NCBI RefSeq assembly: GCF_000425805.1
Contig: NZ_AUED01000002.1
Span: 248,001-312,000, forward strand
Length of the DNA: 64,000 nucleotides
Origin: Pseudomonas vranovensis DSM 16006
GTDB lineage: Bacteria; Pseudomonadota; Gammaproteobacteria; Pseudomonadales; Pseudomonadaceae
Reading direction: 5' to 3'
The notes beneath the pieces were generated by a model. That model searched no databases and had not been told where the DNA came from. It saw only the letters and a program-made list of their open reading frames with translations. Below, in pieces: positions 20,914 through 29,844 of the stretch (within the stretch, counting starts at the first letter, position 1; every line of letters starts with the position of its first letter). The translations under genes and the position numbers were made by a program.

Positions 20914-20950
20914 AATCACGATGATGCCATTACGCTAGCCTAGCACTTGG

Positions 20951-22309
20951 CTATTTCAGCGCTTCGAGCGTCAAGTCCAGGCATTTGCGTGCCTTTTCAA
21001 CCAACTCGTCGATCTCTTCATGGCTGATGACCAGCGGTGGTGCAATGATCATGGTGTCGCCCACGGCGCGCATGATCAAACCGTTGTCGAAGCAGTGCTG
21101 GCGGCAGATCATGCCGGCGCCCTGGCCTTCATAACGGGTGCGGATTGCCTTGTCCTTGACCAGTTCGATTGCACCGAGCATGCCCAGGCCGCGCACTTCA
21201 CCCACCAACGGGTGATCGTTCAGCTCGCGCAGACGTTTTTGCAAATACGGTGCCGTTTCCTCCTGCACGCGCTCGATAATTTTCTCGTCGCGCAGGATTC
21301 GCAGGTTTTCCAGGCCCACCGCAGCCGCCACCGGGTGACCGGAGTAAGTGAAGCCGTGGTTGAAGTCGCCACCTTCGGAGAGCACCTTGGCCACTTCGTC
21401 ACGCACGATCACACCACCCATGGGGATGTAACCGGAGGTCAGGCCCTTGGCGATGGTCATCAGGTCAGGCTTGAGGTCGTAATAATCGGAGCCGAACCAC
21501 TCGCCGGTGCGACCGAAGCCGCAGATCACTTCGTCGGCAATGAACAGGATGTCGTACTTGGCCAGGATCTCCTTGATCTTCGGCCAGTAGGTGTCTGGCG
21601 GAATGATCACCCCGCCCGCGCCCTGGATCGGCTCGGCGATAAAGGCGGCGACGTTGTCTTCACCGACTTCGAGGATTTTCTTTTCCAGTTGCTCGGCTGC
21701 CCACACACCGAACTCGTCCGGGGTCATGTCGCCGCCTTCACCGAACCAGTAAGGCTGCGGGATATGCTCGATGCCCGGCAGCGTGCCGCCCTGAGCATGC
21801 ATGCCGCTCATGCCACCCAGGGCAGCGCCGGCCACGGTGGAACCGTGATAACCGTTGATACGGCCGATGATTACCTGCTTTTGCGGCTTGCCCTTGAGCG
21901 CCCAGTAATGGCGGACCATGCGCAGGTTGGTGTCGTTGCCTTCGGAGCCGGAGCCGGTGAAGAACACATGGGTCATGCCTTTTGGCGCCACGGCGGAAAC
22001 GGCCTTGGCCAGTTCCAGTGCCGGCGGGTGAGCGGTCTGGAAAAACAGGTTGTAGTACGGCAGCTCGCGCATCTGCTTGGCAGCGACTTCCACCAGCTCT
22101 TCACGGCCGTAGCCAACGGCCACACACCACAGGCCCGCCATGCCGTCGAGGATTTTGTTACCCTCGCTGTCCCACAAGTGAACACCTTCAGCTTTTGTGA
22201 TGATGCGCGGCCCCTTCTCTTTCAATTGTTTGTAGTCACTGAAAGGCGCCAGGTGATGATCACGGCTCAGGTCTTGCCACTCGCGGGTTTGCGGGTTGTT
22301 GACACTCAT
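20951..22309 (-). CDS. spuC: Polyamine aminotransferase SpuC (putrescine:pyruvate type)
   Basis: A PLP-dependent class III aminotransferase of 452 residues that moves the amino group of putrescine, cadaverine or related amines to pyruvate. Visible landmarks are GSGSEGNDTNLRMVRHYWAL (PLP phosphate site), NGYHGSTVAGAALGG, the FIADEVICGFGRTG block with Asp259, and the Schiff-base Lys288 in TIAKGLTSGY. It lies between spuB (48-bp gap) and the uptake genes, so uptake and catabolism of polyamines are linked. Confidence 0.9.
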   Translation of the reverse strand: MSVNNPQTREWQDLSRDHHLAPFSDYKQLKEKGPRIITKAEGVHLWDSEGNKILDGMAGLWCVAVGYGREELVEVAAKQMRELPYYNLFFQTAHPPALELAKAVSAVAPKGMTHVFFTGSGSEGNDTNLRMVRHYWALKGKPQKQVIIGRINGYHGSTVAGAALGGMSGMHAQGGTLPGIEHIPQPYWFGEGGDMTPDEFGVWAAEQLEKKILEVGEDNVAAFIAEPIQGAGGVIIPPDTYWPKIKEILAKYDILFIADEVICGFGRTGEWFGSDYYDLKPDLMTIAKGLTSGYIPMGGVIVRDEVAKVLSEGGDFNHGFTYSGHPVAAAVGLENLRILRDEKIIERVQEETAPYLQKRLRELNDHPLVGEVRGLGMLGAIELVKDKAIRTRYEGQGAGMICRQHCFDNGLIMRAVGDTMIIAPPLVISHEEIDELVEKARKCLDLTLEALK

Positions 22310-22356
22310 GTGCTTCTCCGTTTTCTGACGGCCGCGGTCCTGCGGCTCCGGGTTGA

Positions 22357-23715
22357 TCAGACCGCAAACAGCAGGAACTCACGTTCCCAGGAGCTGATTA
22401 CGCGTTTGAAGTTTTCATGTTCGGCGCGCTTGGTGGCGACGTAGCCGGTGATGAATTTCTTGCCCAGGTACGGCTCCAGGGCCTGGCAGTTTTCCATCCG
22501 CTCCAGCGCATCCTCGATGGTCAGCGGCAGGCGCAGGTTGCGCCGCTCGTAACCACGGCCTTGCACTGGCGCACTAGGCTTGATGCCTTCGACCATGCCG
22601 ATGTAGCCGCACAACAAACTGGCGGCGATTGCCAGGTACGGGTTGGCGTCAGCGCCAGGCAAGCGGTTTTCCACGCGGCGGTTCTGCGGGCCGGCATCCG
22701 GTACGCGCAGGCCCACGGTACGGTTCTCCTCGCCCCACTCGACGTTTACCGGCGCCGAGGTGTCGGGCAGGAAGCGGCGGAAGGAGTTGACGTTCGGGGC
22801 GAAGAGCGGCAGTACCACCGGGATGAACTTCTGCAGACCACCGACGTGATTGAGGAACAGCTCGCTCATGCGGCCATCTTCATCGGAGAAGATGTTCTTG
22901 CCGGTATGTACGTCGATGATGCTCTGGTGCAAGTGCATGGCACTGCCAGGCTCGCCGGTCATGGGCTTGGCCATGAAGGTGGCGGCGACGTTGTGCTTGA
23001 GCGCCGCTTCACGCATGGTCCGCTTGAACACCAGGATCTGGTCGGCCAGGGCCAGGGCGTTGCCGTGACGGAAGTTGATTTCCATCTGCGCAGTGCCGTC
23101 TTCGTGGATCAGCGTGTCAAGGTCCAGGTTCTGCAGCTCGCACCAGTCGTAGACATCCTCGAACAGCGGGTCGAATTCGTTGGCGGCTTCAATGGAGAAC
23201 GACTGGCGGCCGGTTTCCGGCCGGCCGGAACGACCGATTGGCGGCTGCAGCGGGAAGTCCGGGTCTTCGCAGCGTTTGGTCAGGTAGAACTCCATCTCCG
23301 GCGCCACGATCGGCTGCCAGCCTTTGTCGGCATAGAGCTTGAGTACCTTCTTGAGGACGTTGCGCGGCGACAGCTCGACCGGGTTGCCCTGCTTGTCGTA
23401 GGTGTCATGGATCACCTGGGCCGTAGGCTCGATGGCCCAGGGCACGAGAAACACCGCGTTCTCGTCAGGGCGGCAGATCATGTCGATGTCCGCCGGGTCC
23501 AGCAGCTCGTAATAGATGTCATCGTCGACATAGTCGCCGGTAACCGTCTGCAGCAAGACACTCTCGGGCAAGCGCATGCCTTTTTCGGCGATGAACTTGT
23601 TGGTTGGAGAAATCTTGCCACGGGTGATCCCGGTGAGGTCGCTGATCAAGCACTCCACTTCGGTGATCTTGTGTTCTTTCAACCAATCGGTGAGCTGGTC
23701 GAGGTTGTTACTCAT
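22357..23715 (-). CDS. spuB: Gamma-glutamylpolyamine synthetase SpuB (GlnA-like)
   Basis: A glutamine-synthetase-fold ligase of 452 residues that attaches glutamate to putrescine or another amine using ATP, the first step of the gamma-glutamyl pathway. It has MEFYLTKRCEDPDFP (metal-binding Glu), QMEINFRHGNAL, GSAMHLHQSI (the ATP/glutamate His region), FRRFLPDTSAPVNVEWGEENR and RVENRLPGADANPYLAIAA. It is the first gene of the minus-strand spu cluster, is structured in its 5' leader, and is paralogous to spuI 600 bp away on the other strand. Confidence 0.9.
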   Translation of the reverse strand: MSNNLDQLTDWLKEHKITEVECLISDLTGITRGKISPTNKFIAEKGMRLPESVLLQTVTGDYVDDDIYYELLDPADIDMICRPDENAVFLVPWAIEPTAQVIHDTYDKQGNPVELSPRNVLKKVLKLYADKGWQPIVAPEMEFYLTKRCEDPDFPLQPPIGRSGRPETGRQSFSIEAANEFDPLFEDVYDWCELQNLDLDTLIHEDGTAQMEINFRHGNALALADQILVFKRTMREAALKHNVAATFMAKPMTGEPGSAMHLHQSIIDVHTGKNIFSDEDGRMSELFLNHVGGLQKFIPVVLPLFAPNVNSFRRFLPDTSAPVNVEWGEENRTVGLRVPDAGPQNRRVENRLPGADANPYLAIAASLLCGYIGMVEGIKPSAPVQGRGYERRNLRLPLTIEDALERMENCQALEPYLGKKFITGYVATKRAEHENFKRVISSWEREFLLFAV

Positions 23716-23718
23716 AAA

Positions 23719-23781
23719 TACCTCAGGAGGTAAATGTCTGGACAGTCGTCAGGACACCCGGAGTGGGCCGTCCCAGACATT
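23719..23781 (-). promoter_or_regulatory. Structured 5' leader of spuB with masked ribosome-binding site
   Basis: The ribosome-binding site GAGGTA lies in the short palindrome TACCTC-AG-GAGGTA (23719-23732), so it can pair with the bases next to it. Just upstream, AATGTCTGGAC (23733-23743) pairs, with one bulge, with GTCCCAGACATT (23770-23781). The two structures cover the whole region before the start codon. Confidence 0.4.
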
Positions 23782-23925
23782 CTGGATGCCCCTCGGAGCT
23801 AAAGCAAAAGCCAGACGCAGGGAGACCGCGACGGGTATTACCCGCAAGGCTGATGAGCCCGCTATAGTGAAGGCAGAGGTCGTTTGAAGAGGCGTGGACA
23901 GCGAGCAGGACGCTCAAGCCGTCAA

Positions 23926-24040
23926 TTATTTCAGCCGGGGCGCACGCCGCTGGCGCATGGCGTTGGCCACTCGCGAGGAATGCGTGCAAACCAATCTGCG
24001 AACGGCAGACGGTGATGCCAGTTGTCGGCAAGCGTGACAT
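23926..24040 (-). pseudogene. spuA: Remnant of spuA (gamma-glutamylpolyamine hydrolase), internally deleted
   Basis: From an ATG at 24040 the minus strand encodes MSRLPTTGITVCRSQIGLHA, which from memory matches the N-terminus of SpuA/PuuD class I glutamine amidotransferases (pattern MSRLPxIGVTxCxxQIGLHAYHxSG). The match stops there. In another frame a tail ANAMRQRRAPRLK followed by TAA (23926) resembles the FxxACRxR end of the family. An intact gene is about 750 bp; here about 115 bp remain and the catalytic Cys-His-Glu region is absent. The position, between spuB and spuI, is exactly where spuA sits in P. aeruginosa. The N-terminal call is firmer than the tail. Confidence 0.55.
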
Positions 24041-24175
24041 GTAACCCCCGGTATTATTGATGTTATGGGTTGCCACCGAGCTTAGCGTTGTTCATTTTTT
24101 TACACAACACCCCCGTAAAAAATAGAACACGGCACGCTCAAAACAGCCGATACCGTACGAAAGGAGTCCTTGCTC

Positions 24176-24286
24176 ATGCCCTCTATTGCAGCAAAAATGC
24201 CGCTGCGAGGCCATTTTAGGGCATCATGGGGTTGGCTTGACTTCAGCATGGCTTTCGGATTGACTGAACCTGCAAGCCCCCATTGA
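24176..24286 (+). CDS. Candidate 36-aa leader ORF upstream of spuI
   Basis: A short ORF with AAGGAG nine bases before its ATG encodes 36 residues (starts MPSIAAKMPLRGHF, ends GLTEPASPH) and ends 31 bp before spuI. Its start codon lies in an inverted repeat ATGCCCT / AGGGCAT (24176-24182, 24218-24224) that encloses a second one, GCAGC / GCTGC. This suggests a structured, translated leader. No homologue is recognised and coding is not proven; the sequence has a good ribosome site but only weak coding bias. Confidence 0.35.
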   Translation: MPSIAAKMPLRGHFRASWGWLDFSMAFGLTEPASPH

Positions 24287-24317
24287 TTGATATTTTTAAC
24301 AACAAAGGTGTTGCATC

Positions 24318-25694
24318 ATGTCGGTACCCCCGCGTGCCGTTCAGCTTAACGAAGCGAACGCGTTCCTTAAGGAACATCCTGAGGTTCTCTACGTTGACCT
24401 TCTGATTGCAGATATGAATGGTGTGGTGCGTGGCAAGCGCATCGAGCGCACCAGCCTCCACAAGGTTTACGAGAAAGGCATCAACCTGCCGGCCTCCCTC
24501 TTCGCATTGGATATCAACGGCTCCACGGTCGAAAGCACCGGCCTGGGCCTGGACATCGGCGATGCCGACCGCATCTGCTATCCAATCCCGGACACCCTGT
24601 CCAACGAACCCTGGCAGAAGCGCCCAACCGCGCAACTGCTGATGACCATGCACGAACTCGAAGGCGAGCCGTTCTTTGCCGACCCGCGGGAAGTCCTGCG
24701 CCAGGTCGTGAGCAAGTTCGACGAGATGGGCCTGACCATTTGCGCCGCGTTCGAGCTGGAGTTCTACCTGATCGACCAGGAGAACGTGAACGGTCGCCCA
24801 CAGCCACCGCGCTCGCCCATCTCCGGCAAACGCCCGATGTCGACCCAGGTTTACCTGATCGACGATCTGGACGAATACGTCGACTGCCTGCAGGACATCC
24901 TCGAAGGCGCCAAGGAACAGGGCATCCCTGCCGACGCCATCGTCAAGGAAAGCGCTCCGGCGCAGTTCGAAGTCAACCTGCACCACGTTGCCGACCCGAT
25001 GAAGGCCTGCGACTACGCGGTATTGCTCAAGCGCCTGATCAAGAACATCGCCTACGACCATGAGATGGACACCACCTTCATGGCCAAGCCCTATCCGGGC
25101 CAGGCGGGTAATGGTCTGCATGTCCATATTTCGGTGCTGGACAAAGATGGCAAGAACATCTTCACCAGCGAGGATCCCGAGCAGAACGCCGCACTGCGTC
25201 ACGCGATCGGCGGTGTGCTCGAGACCCTACCGGCGTCGATGGCGTTCCTGTGCCCGAACGTCAACTCGTACCGCCGTTTCGGTGCCCAGTTCTACGTACC
25301 GAACTCGCCAAGCTGGGGCCTGGACAACCGTACCGTTGCCCTGCGCGTTCCAACCGGCACGCCAGACGCCGTGCGCATCGAACACCGGGTTGCCGGCGCC
25401 GATGCCAACCCGTACCTGCTGATGGCGGCCGTGCTGGCCGGTGTCCACCATGGCCTGACCAACAAGGTCGAGCCGGGTGCGCCGACCGAAGGCAACTCCT
25501 ACGAGCAGAACGAGCAGAGCCTGCCGAACAACCTGCGCGATGCACTGCGCGAGCTGGACGACAGCGAGATCCTGGCCAAGTACATCGATCCGAAGTACAT
25601 CGATATCTTCGTGGCCTGCAAGGAAAGTGAGCTGGAGGAGTTCGAACACTCCATCTCCGACCTTGAGTACAACTGGTATCTGCATACCGTATGA
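24318..25694 (+). CDS. spuI: Gamma-glutamylpolyamine synthetase SpuI (GlnA-like)
   Basis: A second glutamine-synthetase-fold ligase, 458 residues, divergent from spuB. Landmarks are DMNGVVRGKRIERTSL, FELEFYLIDQENVNG, QFEVNLHHVADP, GNGLHVHISVLDKDGKN, NSYRRFGAQFYVPNSPSWG and RIEHRVAGADANPYLL. Together SpuI and SpuB probably glutamylate different polyamines so that they can be oxidised and released as GABA or homologues. The start at 24318 is preceded by an A-rich, GTG-containing stretch rather than a strong ribosome site. A REP element follows the stop. Confidence 0.9.
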   Translation: MSVPPRAVQLNEANAFLKEHPEVLYVDLLIADMNGVVRGKRIERTSLHKVYEKGINLPASLFALDINGSTVESTGLGLDIGDADRICYPIPDTLSNEPWQKRPTAQLLMTMHELEGEPFFADPREVLRQVVSKFDEMGLTICAAFELEFYLIDQENVNGRPQPPRSPISGKRPMSTQVYLIDDLDEYVDCLQDILEGAKEQGIPADAIVKESAPAQFEVNLHHVADPMKACDYAVLLKRLIKNIAYDHEMDTTFMAKPYPGQAGNGLHVHISVLDKDGKNIFTSEDPEQNAALRHAIGGVLETLPASMAFLCPNVNSYRRFGAQFYVPNSPSWGLDNRTVALRVPTGTPDAVRIEHRVAGADANPYLLMAAVLAGVHHGLTNKVEPGAPTEGNSYEQNEQSLPNNLRDALRELDDSEILAKYIDPKYIDIFVACKESELEEFEHSISDLEYNWYLHTV

Positions 25695-25699
25695 ATGCA

Positions 25700-25748
25700 A
25701 TCGCGGGGCCAGCCCACTCCTACTGTAGGAGCGGGCTGGCCCCGCGAT
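25700..25748. repeat. REP element between convergent spuI and argA
   Basis: A near-perfect hairpin: a 16-bp outer stem (25700-25715 with 25733-25748), one A-C mismatch, then a 6-bp inner stem closing on CTG. It lies 5 bp from the spuI stop and the argA stop, so it likely terminates both genes. Confidence 0.85.
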
Positions 25749-25752
25749 GCAT

Positions 25753-27051
25753 TTAAAGCGACTTCTCGAAAATCTTCGAATTACGCTGATAGTTGTACAG
25801 TGACGCCCGCGCCGCCGGCAGTCGCTCGACTCCGCTCGGCACAAACCCCCGCTCCCGGAACCAGTGCGCCGTACGCGTCGTCAGCACGAACAGCGTATTG
25901 AGCCCCATCTCCCGCGCCCGCGTCTCGATGCGTTCCAGCAACTCGTCACCGCGCCCGCCATGGCGGTACTCAGGGTTCACCGCCAGGCACGCCAGCTCTC
26001 CGGCCTCGGAGTCTGCAATCGGGTACAACGCCGCACAGGCGATGATCATGCCTTCGCGCTCAACCACGCTGAACTGCTCGATCTCGCGCTCCAGTACCTC
26101 GCGTGAACGACGCACCAGAATGCCCTGCTCTTCCAGCGGGCTGATCAGGTCGAGCAAACCACCGACATCCTCGATCGCCGCCTCGCGCACCTTCTCGAAT
26201 TGCTCCTGGGCCACCAGGGTGCCGCCACCGTCACGGGTGAACAACTCGGTCAGCAAAGCGCCGTCTTCGGCGTAGCTGACGATGTGACTGCGCGCCACGC
26301 CGCCCCGGCAGGCTTCGGCCGCCGCATCGAGCAGCTCGCCCTGGTAGTCGCTGCCCAGGCGCTGCAAGTGCGCGGGTACCTGCTGCGGACGCAGTTCACG
26401 CACCAGCCGCCCCTGCTCGTCGAGCAAGCCACGCTCAGCTCCGAACAAAAGCAGCTTGTCGGCGCCCAGTTCGATGGCCGCACGGGTGGCGACATCCTCA
26501 CAGGCCAGGTTGAAGATCTCGCCCGTGGGCGAGTAGCCCAATGGCGACAACAGCACGATCGAACGCTCGTCGAGCAGGCGGTTGATACCTTTGCGGTCAA
26601 CCCGGCGCACTTCGCCGGTGTGGTGGTAATCCACCCCTTCGACAACGCCGATCGGCCGCGCGGTGACCAAGTTGCCTGCGGCTACCCGCAAGCGCGAACC
26701 CTGCATCGGCGAGGCAGCCATGTCCATCGACAGGCGCGCCTCGATAGCGATGCGCAGGTGCCCCACGGCGTCGATCACACATTCCAGGGTCGCGGCATCG
26801 GTGATGCGCATGCCGCGATGGTAGTGCGGGGTCAGGCCGCGGCTGGTCAGGCGGCTTTCGATCTGCGGACGCGAGCCATGCACCAGCACCAGGCGAACCC
26901 CCAGGCTGTGCAACAGGACCAGGTCGTGGACGATATTGCCGAAGTTGGGGTGCTCGACGCCGTCTCCGGGAAGCATGACCACAAAGGTGCAGTCGCGGTG
27001 GGCATTGATGTAAGGCGAAGCATGACGCAACCAATTGACGTATTCGGGCAT
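25753..27051 (-). CDS. argA: N-acetylglutamate synthase ArgA
   Basis: Catalyses acetyl-CoA plus glutamate to N-acetylglutamate, the first step of arginine synthesis. It has 432 residues, exactly the P. aeruginosa length. The N-terminal half is an amino-acid-kinase domain (FVVMLPGDGVEHPNFGNIV, LVLVHGSRPQIESRL), which binds arginine for feedback control; the C-terminal half is a GNAT domain (ACLAVNPEYRHGGRGDELLERIE, LTTRTAHWFRERGF). The ATG at 27051 (MPEYVNWLRHASPYI) is preferred to a start ten codons upstream. It follows argE on the same strand. Confidence 0.96.
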   Translation of the reverse strand: MPEYVNWLRHASPYINAHRDCTFVVMLPGDGVEHPNFGNIVHDLVLLHSLGVRLVLVHGSRPQIESRLTSRGLTPHYHRGMRITDAATLECVIDAVGHLRIAIEARLSMDMAASPMQGSRLRVAAGNLVTARPIGVVEGVDYHHTGEVRRVDRKGINRLLDERSIVLLSPLGYSPTGEIFNLACEDVATRAAIELGADKLLLFGAERGLLDEQGRLVRELRPQQVPAHLQRLGSDYQGELLDAAAEACRGGVARSHIVSYAEDGALLTELFTRDGGGTLVAQEQFEKVREAAIEDVGGLLDLISPLEEQGILVRRSREVLEREIEQFSVVEREGMIIACAALYPIADSEAGELACLAVNPEYRHGGRGDELLERIETRAREMGLNTLFVLTTRTAHWFRERGFVPSGVERLPAARASLYNYQRNSKIFEKSL

Positions 27052-27166
27052 AACCACAGAGCCTGTAGAGAGTGGAGACAAGTACGGGAAAGCACACAGC
27101 GCTCGAAGGGTTATCGTCGGAACAGGCTTGGCGTCACGCGCAATCTCCTTGGGAAAACGGCCGAAC

Positions 27167-28324
27167 TCAGCGGGTAATGACCGGGCTCAGGCAGTAATGT
27201 TCGATCAATTCACGCAATAGACGCACGGTAGGCTGCAAGCGTGACATTTCAAGGTACTCACCCGGCTGGTGGGCACAGGCGATGTCGCCAGGGCCCAGCA
27301 CCAGGGTTTCACACCCCAGGCGCTGAAGATAAGGCGCTTCGGTGCCGAAGGCTACCGCTTCGGCCCGATGACCGGTCAGACGTTCGGCTACCCGCACCAG
27401 CTCGGCATCGGCCGCCTGCTCGAACGGCGGCACCTCCGGGAACAGCGGCGCGTAATCGATCTTTACCTGATGCTGCTCGGCCAGCGGCACCAGCTTCTGC
27501 CGGATGGCGGCGCGCAGCGCTTGCGGGTCCATGCCCGGCAATGGCCGCAAGTCGAACTCCAGGGCACACTGGCCGCAGATCCGGTTGGGGTTGTCACCGC
27601 CATGGATACAACCGAAATTCATCGTCGGCTGCGGCACGCTGAACTGAGCGTTGTTGAATTCTTTCTGCCATTGCCGGCGCAGCTCCATCAGTTCGCCCAT
27701 GACCTGGTGCATGGCCTCGAGCGCACTGTGGCCCAGGCTTGGGTCCGACGAATGGCCACTGCGGCCGAGAATATCGATGCGTTCCATCATTACGCCCTTG
27801 TGCAGGCGAATCGGCTTGAGCCCGGTCGGCTCGCCGATCACGGCAGCCCGGCCCAATGGCCGGCCTGCTTCAGCCAGGGCCCGGGCACCTGACATCGAGC
27901 TCTCTTCGTCGCACGTGGCGAGGATCAGTAGCGGCTGCTTGAAATCGTGAGCCAGCAGCGGTTGCACCGCCTCGATGATCAGGGCGAAGAAGCCCTTCAT
28001 GTCGCAACTGCCAAGGCCGACCCAGCGCCCGTCTACCTCGGTCAGCTTCAGCGGATCGGTCTGCCACAGTTCAGGATCGTAAGGCACGGTATCGCTGTGC
28101 CCGGCCAGCACCAGCCCACCCGGACCGCTGCCGTAGGAGGCCAGCAAGTTGAACTTGCCCGGCGTAACCTGCTGGATATCGCAGGTAAAACCCAGGTCTC
28201 CCAGCCAGCCGGCCAGCAGGTCGATCACCGCACGGTTGGATTGATCCAGCGCAGCTTGGGTACAACTGACCGAGGGCGCGGCAATCAGCGCGGCGAACTG
28301 GTCTTTGAGCGATGGCAACGGCAT
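27167..28324 (-). CDS. argE: Acetylornithine deacetylase ArgE
   Basis: A zinc peptidase-family (M20) enzyme of 385 residues that removes acetate from N2-acetylornithine or a related substrate. Metal and catalytic blocks are visible: LVLAGHSDTVPYD, GLGSCDMKGFFA, LATCDEESSMSG and the C-terminal ACAHQPGEYLEMSRL. The ATG at 28324 is chosen because GGAG lies seven bases upstream; an ATG two codons earlier is too close to that site. It is upstream of argA in the same direction and divergent from the CYTH-CHAD gene. Confidence 0.93.
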   Translation of the reverse strand: MPLPSLKDQFAALIAAPSVSCTQAALDQSNRAVIDLLAGWLGDLGFTCDIQQVTPGKFNLLASYGSGPGGLVLAGHSDTVPYDPELWQTDPLKLTEVDGRWVGLGSCDMKGFFALIIEAVQPLLAHDFKQPLLILATCDEESSMSGARALAEAGRPLGRAAVIGEPTGLKPIRLHKGVMMERIDILGRSGHSSDPSLGHSALEAMHQVMGELMELRRQWQKEFNNAQFSVPQPTMNFGCIHGGDNPNRICGQCALEFDLRPLPGMDPQALRAAIRQKLVPLAEQHQVKIDYAPLFPEVPPFEQAADAELVRVAERLTGHRAEAVAFGTEAPYLQRLGCETLVLGPGDIACAHQPGEYLEMSRLQPTVRLLRELIEHYCLSPVITR

Positions 28325-28449
28325 GCGCATTCTCCACGGGGCTTGGCCCATCATAGGGCCATCGGGCACCGGGAATAAACCGCCACGAGCCGACTCCTGT
28401 ACACTGCGCCCCACGACGCTCCCTGTCATTCGAGCCTGGATCACCAGCA

Positions 28450-29841
28450 ATGCATAAAGAAACCGAAATCAAACTGCGGGTCAGCCGCGAGACCCTCGCC
28501 GCCTTGCGCGAGCACCCATTGCTGAAGAAGCGCAACAAGTCCGGCTGGCAGCAGCGCGAGCTGCTGAACCAGTACTTCGATACCCCGGAGCGTGACCTGG
28601 CCGCGGCCAAGGTTGCCCTGCGCCTGCGCCGCGACGGTGACGTGGTCATCCAGACCCTCAAGACCCGCGGCCAGAGCGTCGCCGGCCTGTCCCAGCGCAA
28701 CGAGCACGAATGGGAGCTGCCCAAGGCCAAGCTGGACCTGAAGAAACTTGACGAGCAATGCTGGCCGGCTGAGCTGGCCGAAGTGGACAAAAAGACCATC
28801 AAGGCGCTGTTCACCACCGATTTCACCCGCGAATACGCGGAAATCGCCTGGGGCCGCGGCAAGGCCAAAGTGGTGATCGAAGCGGCCCTGGACCTGGGCA
28901 CCGTAGTCGCCGGCAAGCAGAAGGAAGAAATCTGCGAGCTGGAACTGGAACTGCGCGAAGGCGAGCCAGAGGCGCTGCTGGAACTGGCCGCCGAGCTGTC
29001 CGCCACGCTGCCATTGTTCCCGTGTGATATCAGCAAGGCCGAGCGCGGCTATCGCCTGCTCGACCCGAGCAGCTACGCCCTGAGCCTGCCAGGCGCCGAG
29101 CTGAATGCCGAAATGACGCTGGACGACGCCTTCGCAGCCCTGGCCTGGCAACTGCTGGGCAGCAGCCAGCGCCTGGCCGAGCAGTATCGTTTCAATGGCC
29201 ACTGGCGCCTGCTGCAGGACTGGGTCCAGTCCCTGTCCGAACTGCGCGCCCTGGCCAGCAGCCTGGGTCAGGCCGCACCGCGTGCGACTACCCGCGCCCT
29301 GCGTGCCAGCCTCGACGCGCTGCTGGAAGACTGGCGCCCACTGGTACTGGCCGGCAACGACGACGAAGATGTACGCCGTGCGGCGCCCGAGCAGTTCGCC
29401 GAAGAGTTGCTGGACACGCGCTGGGGCCAGTTCTCCCTGGAAACTTCGCGCTGGCTGCTGGCCCGCGGCTGGACCGTCGAGCGCAACAAGCGCGGCGACC
29501 GCCAAGGTGCGGCACAGCTGGCCAACTGGCTGAACGTGCTGCTGGCTGACGAAGCGAAGGACCTGCAACTGCCCCTGTACCATCGCCAACCTGAAGACCT
29601 GGCCGAGCAACTGCCACGTATCGAGCGCCTGCTGGCCTGGTTGCACCACGCCCGCCAGGTGCTGGAGAGCCCGGACCTGGACCGCCTGTTTGGTGAGCTG
29701 AACAAGCTGCACGAGCTGGCCAACCTGCCGATCAGCGACGAAGTGGAAGCTGATGTGCGCACCGAGGTCCTCGAAGCCCGTGCGGACCAAGCGATGGCTG
29801 TGTTCCAGAGCCGTGGCTGGAAGCACTTGCTGCGCAAGTAA
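28450..29841 (+). CDS. CYTH and CHAD domain protein, probable inorganic triphosphatase
   Basis: A 463-residue protein with an N-terminal CYTH domain whose defining ExExK motif is ETEIK at residues 4-8, followed by the YFDTPERDL, RLRRDGD and EHEWELPK strands that line the tunnel. The rest is a CHAD domain rich in His, Arg and Lys (EQYRFNGHWRLLQDWVQSLSEL, IERLLAWLHHARQVLESPDLDRL). E. coli YgiF has this layout and hydrolyses inorganic triphosphate; CHAD domains bind polyphosphate. It starts 125 bp from argE, divergently, and converges with the Lrp-type gene. Confidence 0.85.
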   Translation: MHKETEIKLRVSRETLAALREHPLLKKRNKSGWQQRELLNQYFDTPERDLAAAKVALRLRRDGDVVIQTLKTRGQSVAGLSQRNEHEWELPKAKLDLKKLDEQCWPAELAEVDKKTIKALFTTDFTREYAEIAWGRGKAKVVIEAALDLGTVVAGKQKEEICELELELREGEPEALLELAAELSATLPLFPCDISKAERGYRLLDPSSYALSLPGAELNAEMTLDDAFAALAWQLLGSSQRLAEQYRFNGHWRLLQDWVQSLSELRALASSLGQAAPRATTRALRASLDALLEDWRPLVLAGNDDEDVRRAAPEQFAEELLDTRWGQFSLETSRWLLARGWTVERNKRGDRQGAAQLANWLNVLLADEAKDLQLPLYHRQPEDLAEQLPRIERLLAWLHHARQVLESPDLDRLFGELNKLHELANLPISDEVEADVRTEVLEARADQAMAVFQSRGWKHLLRK

Positions 29842-29844
29842 GGC

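Noticed and set aside
23716..24317. Insertion sequence or phage scar near the spuA remnant
   Set aside because: No terminal inverted repeats, transposase fragment or target duplication were visible; a simple deletion explains the remnant better.
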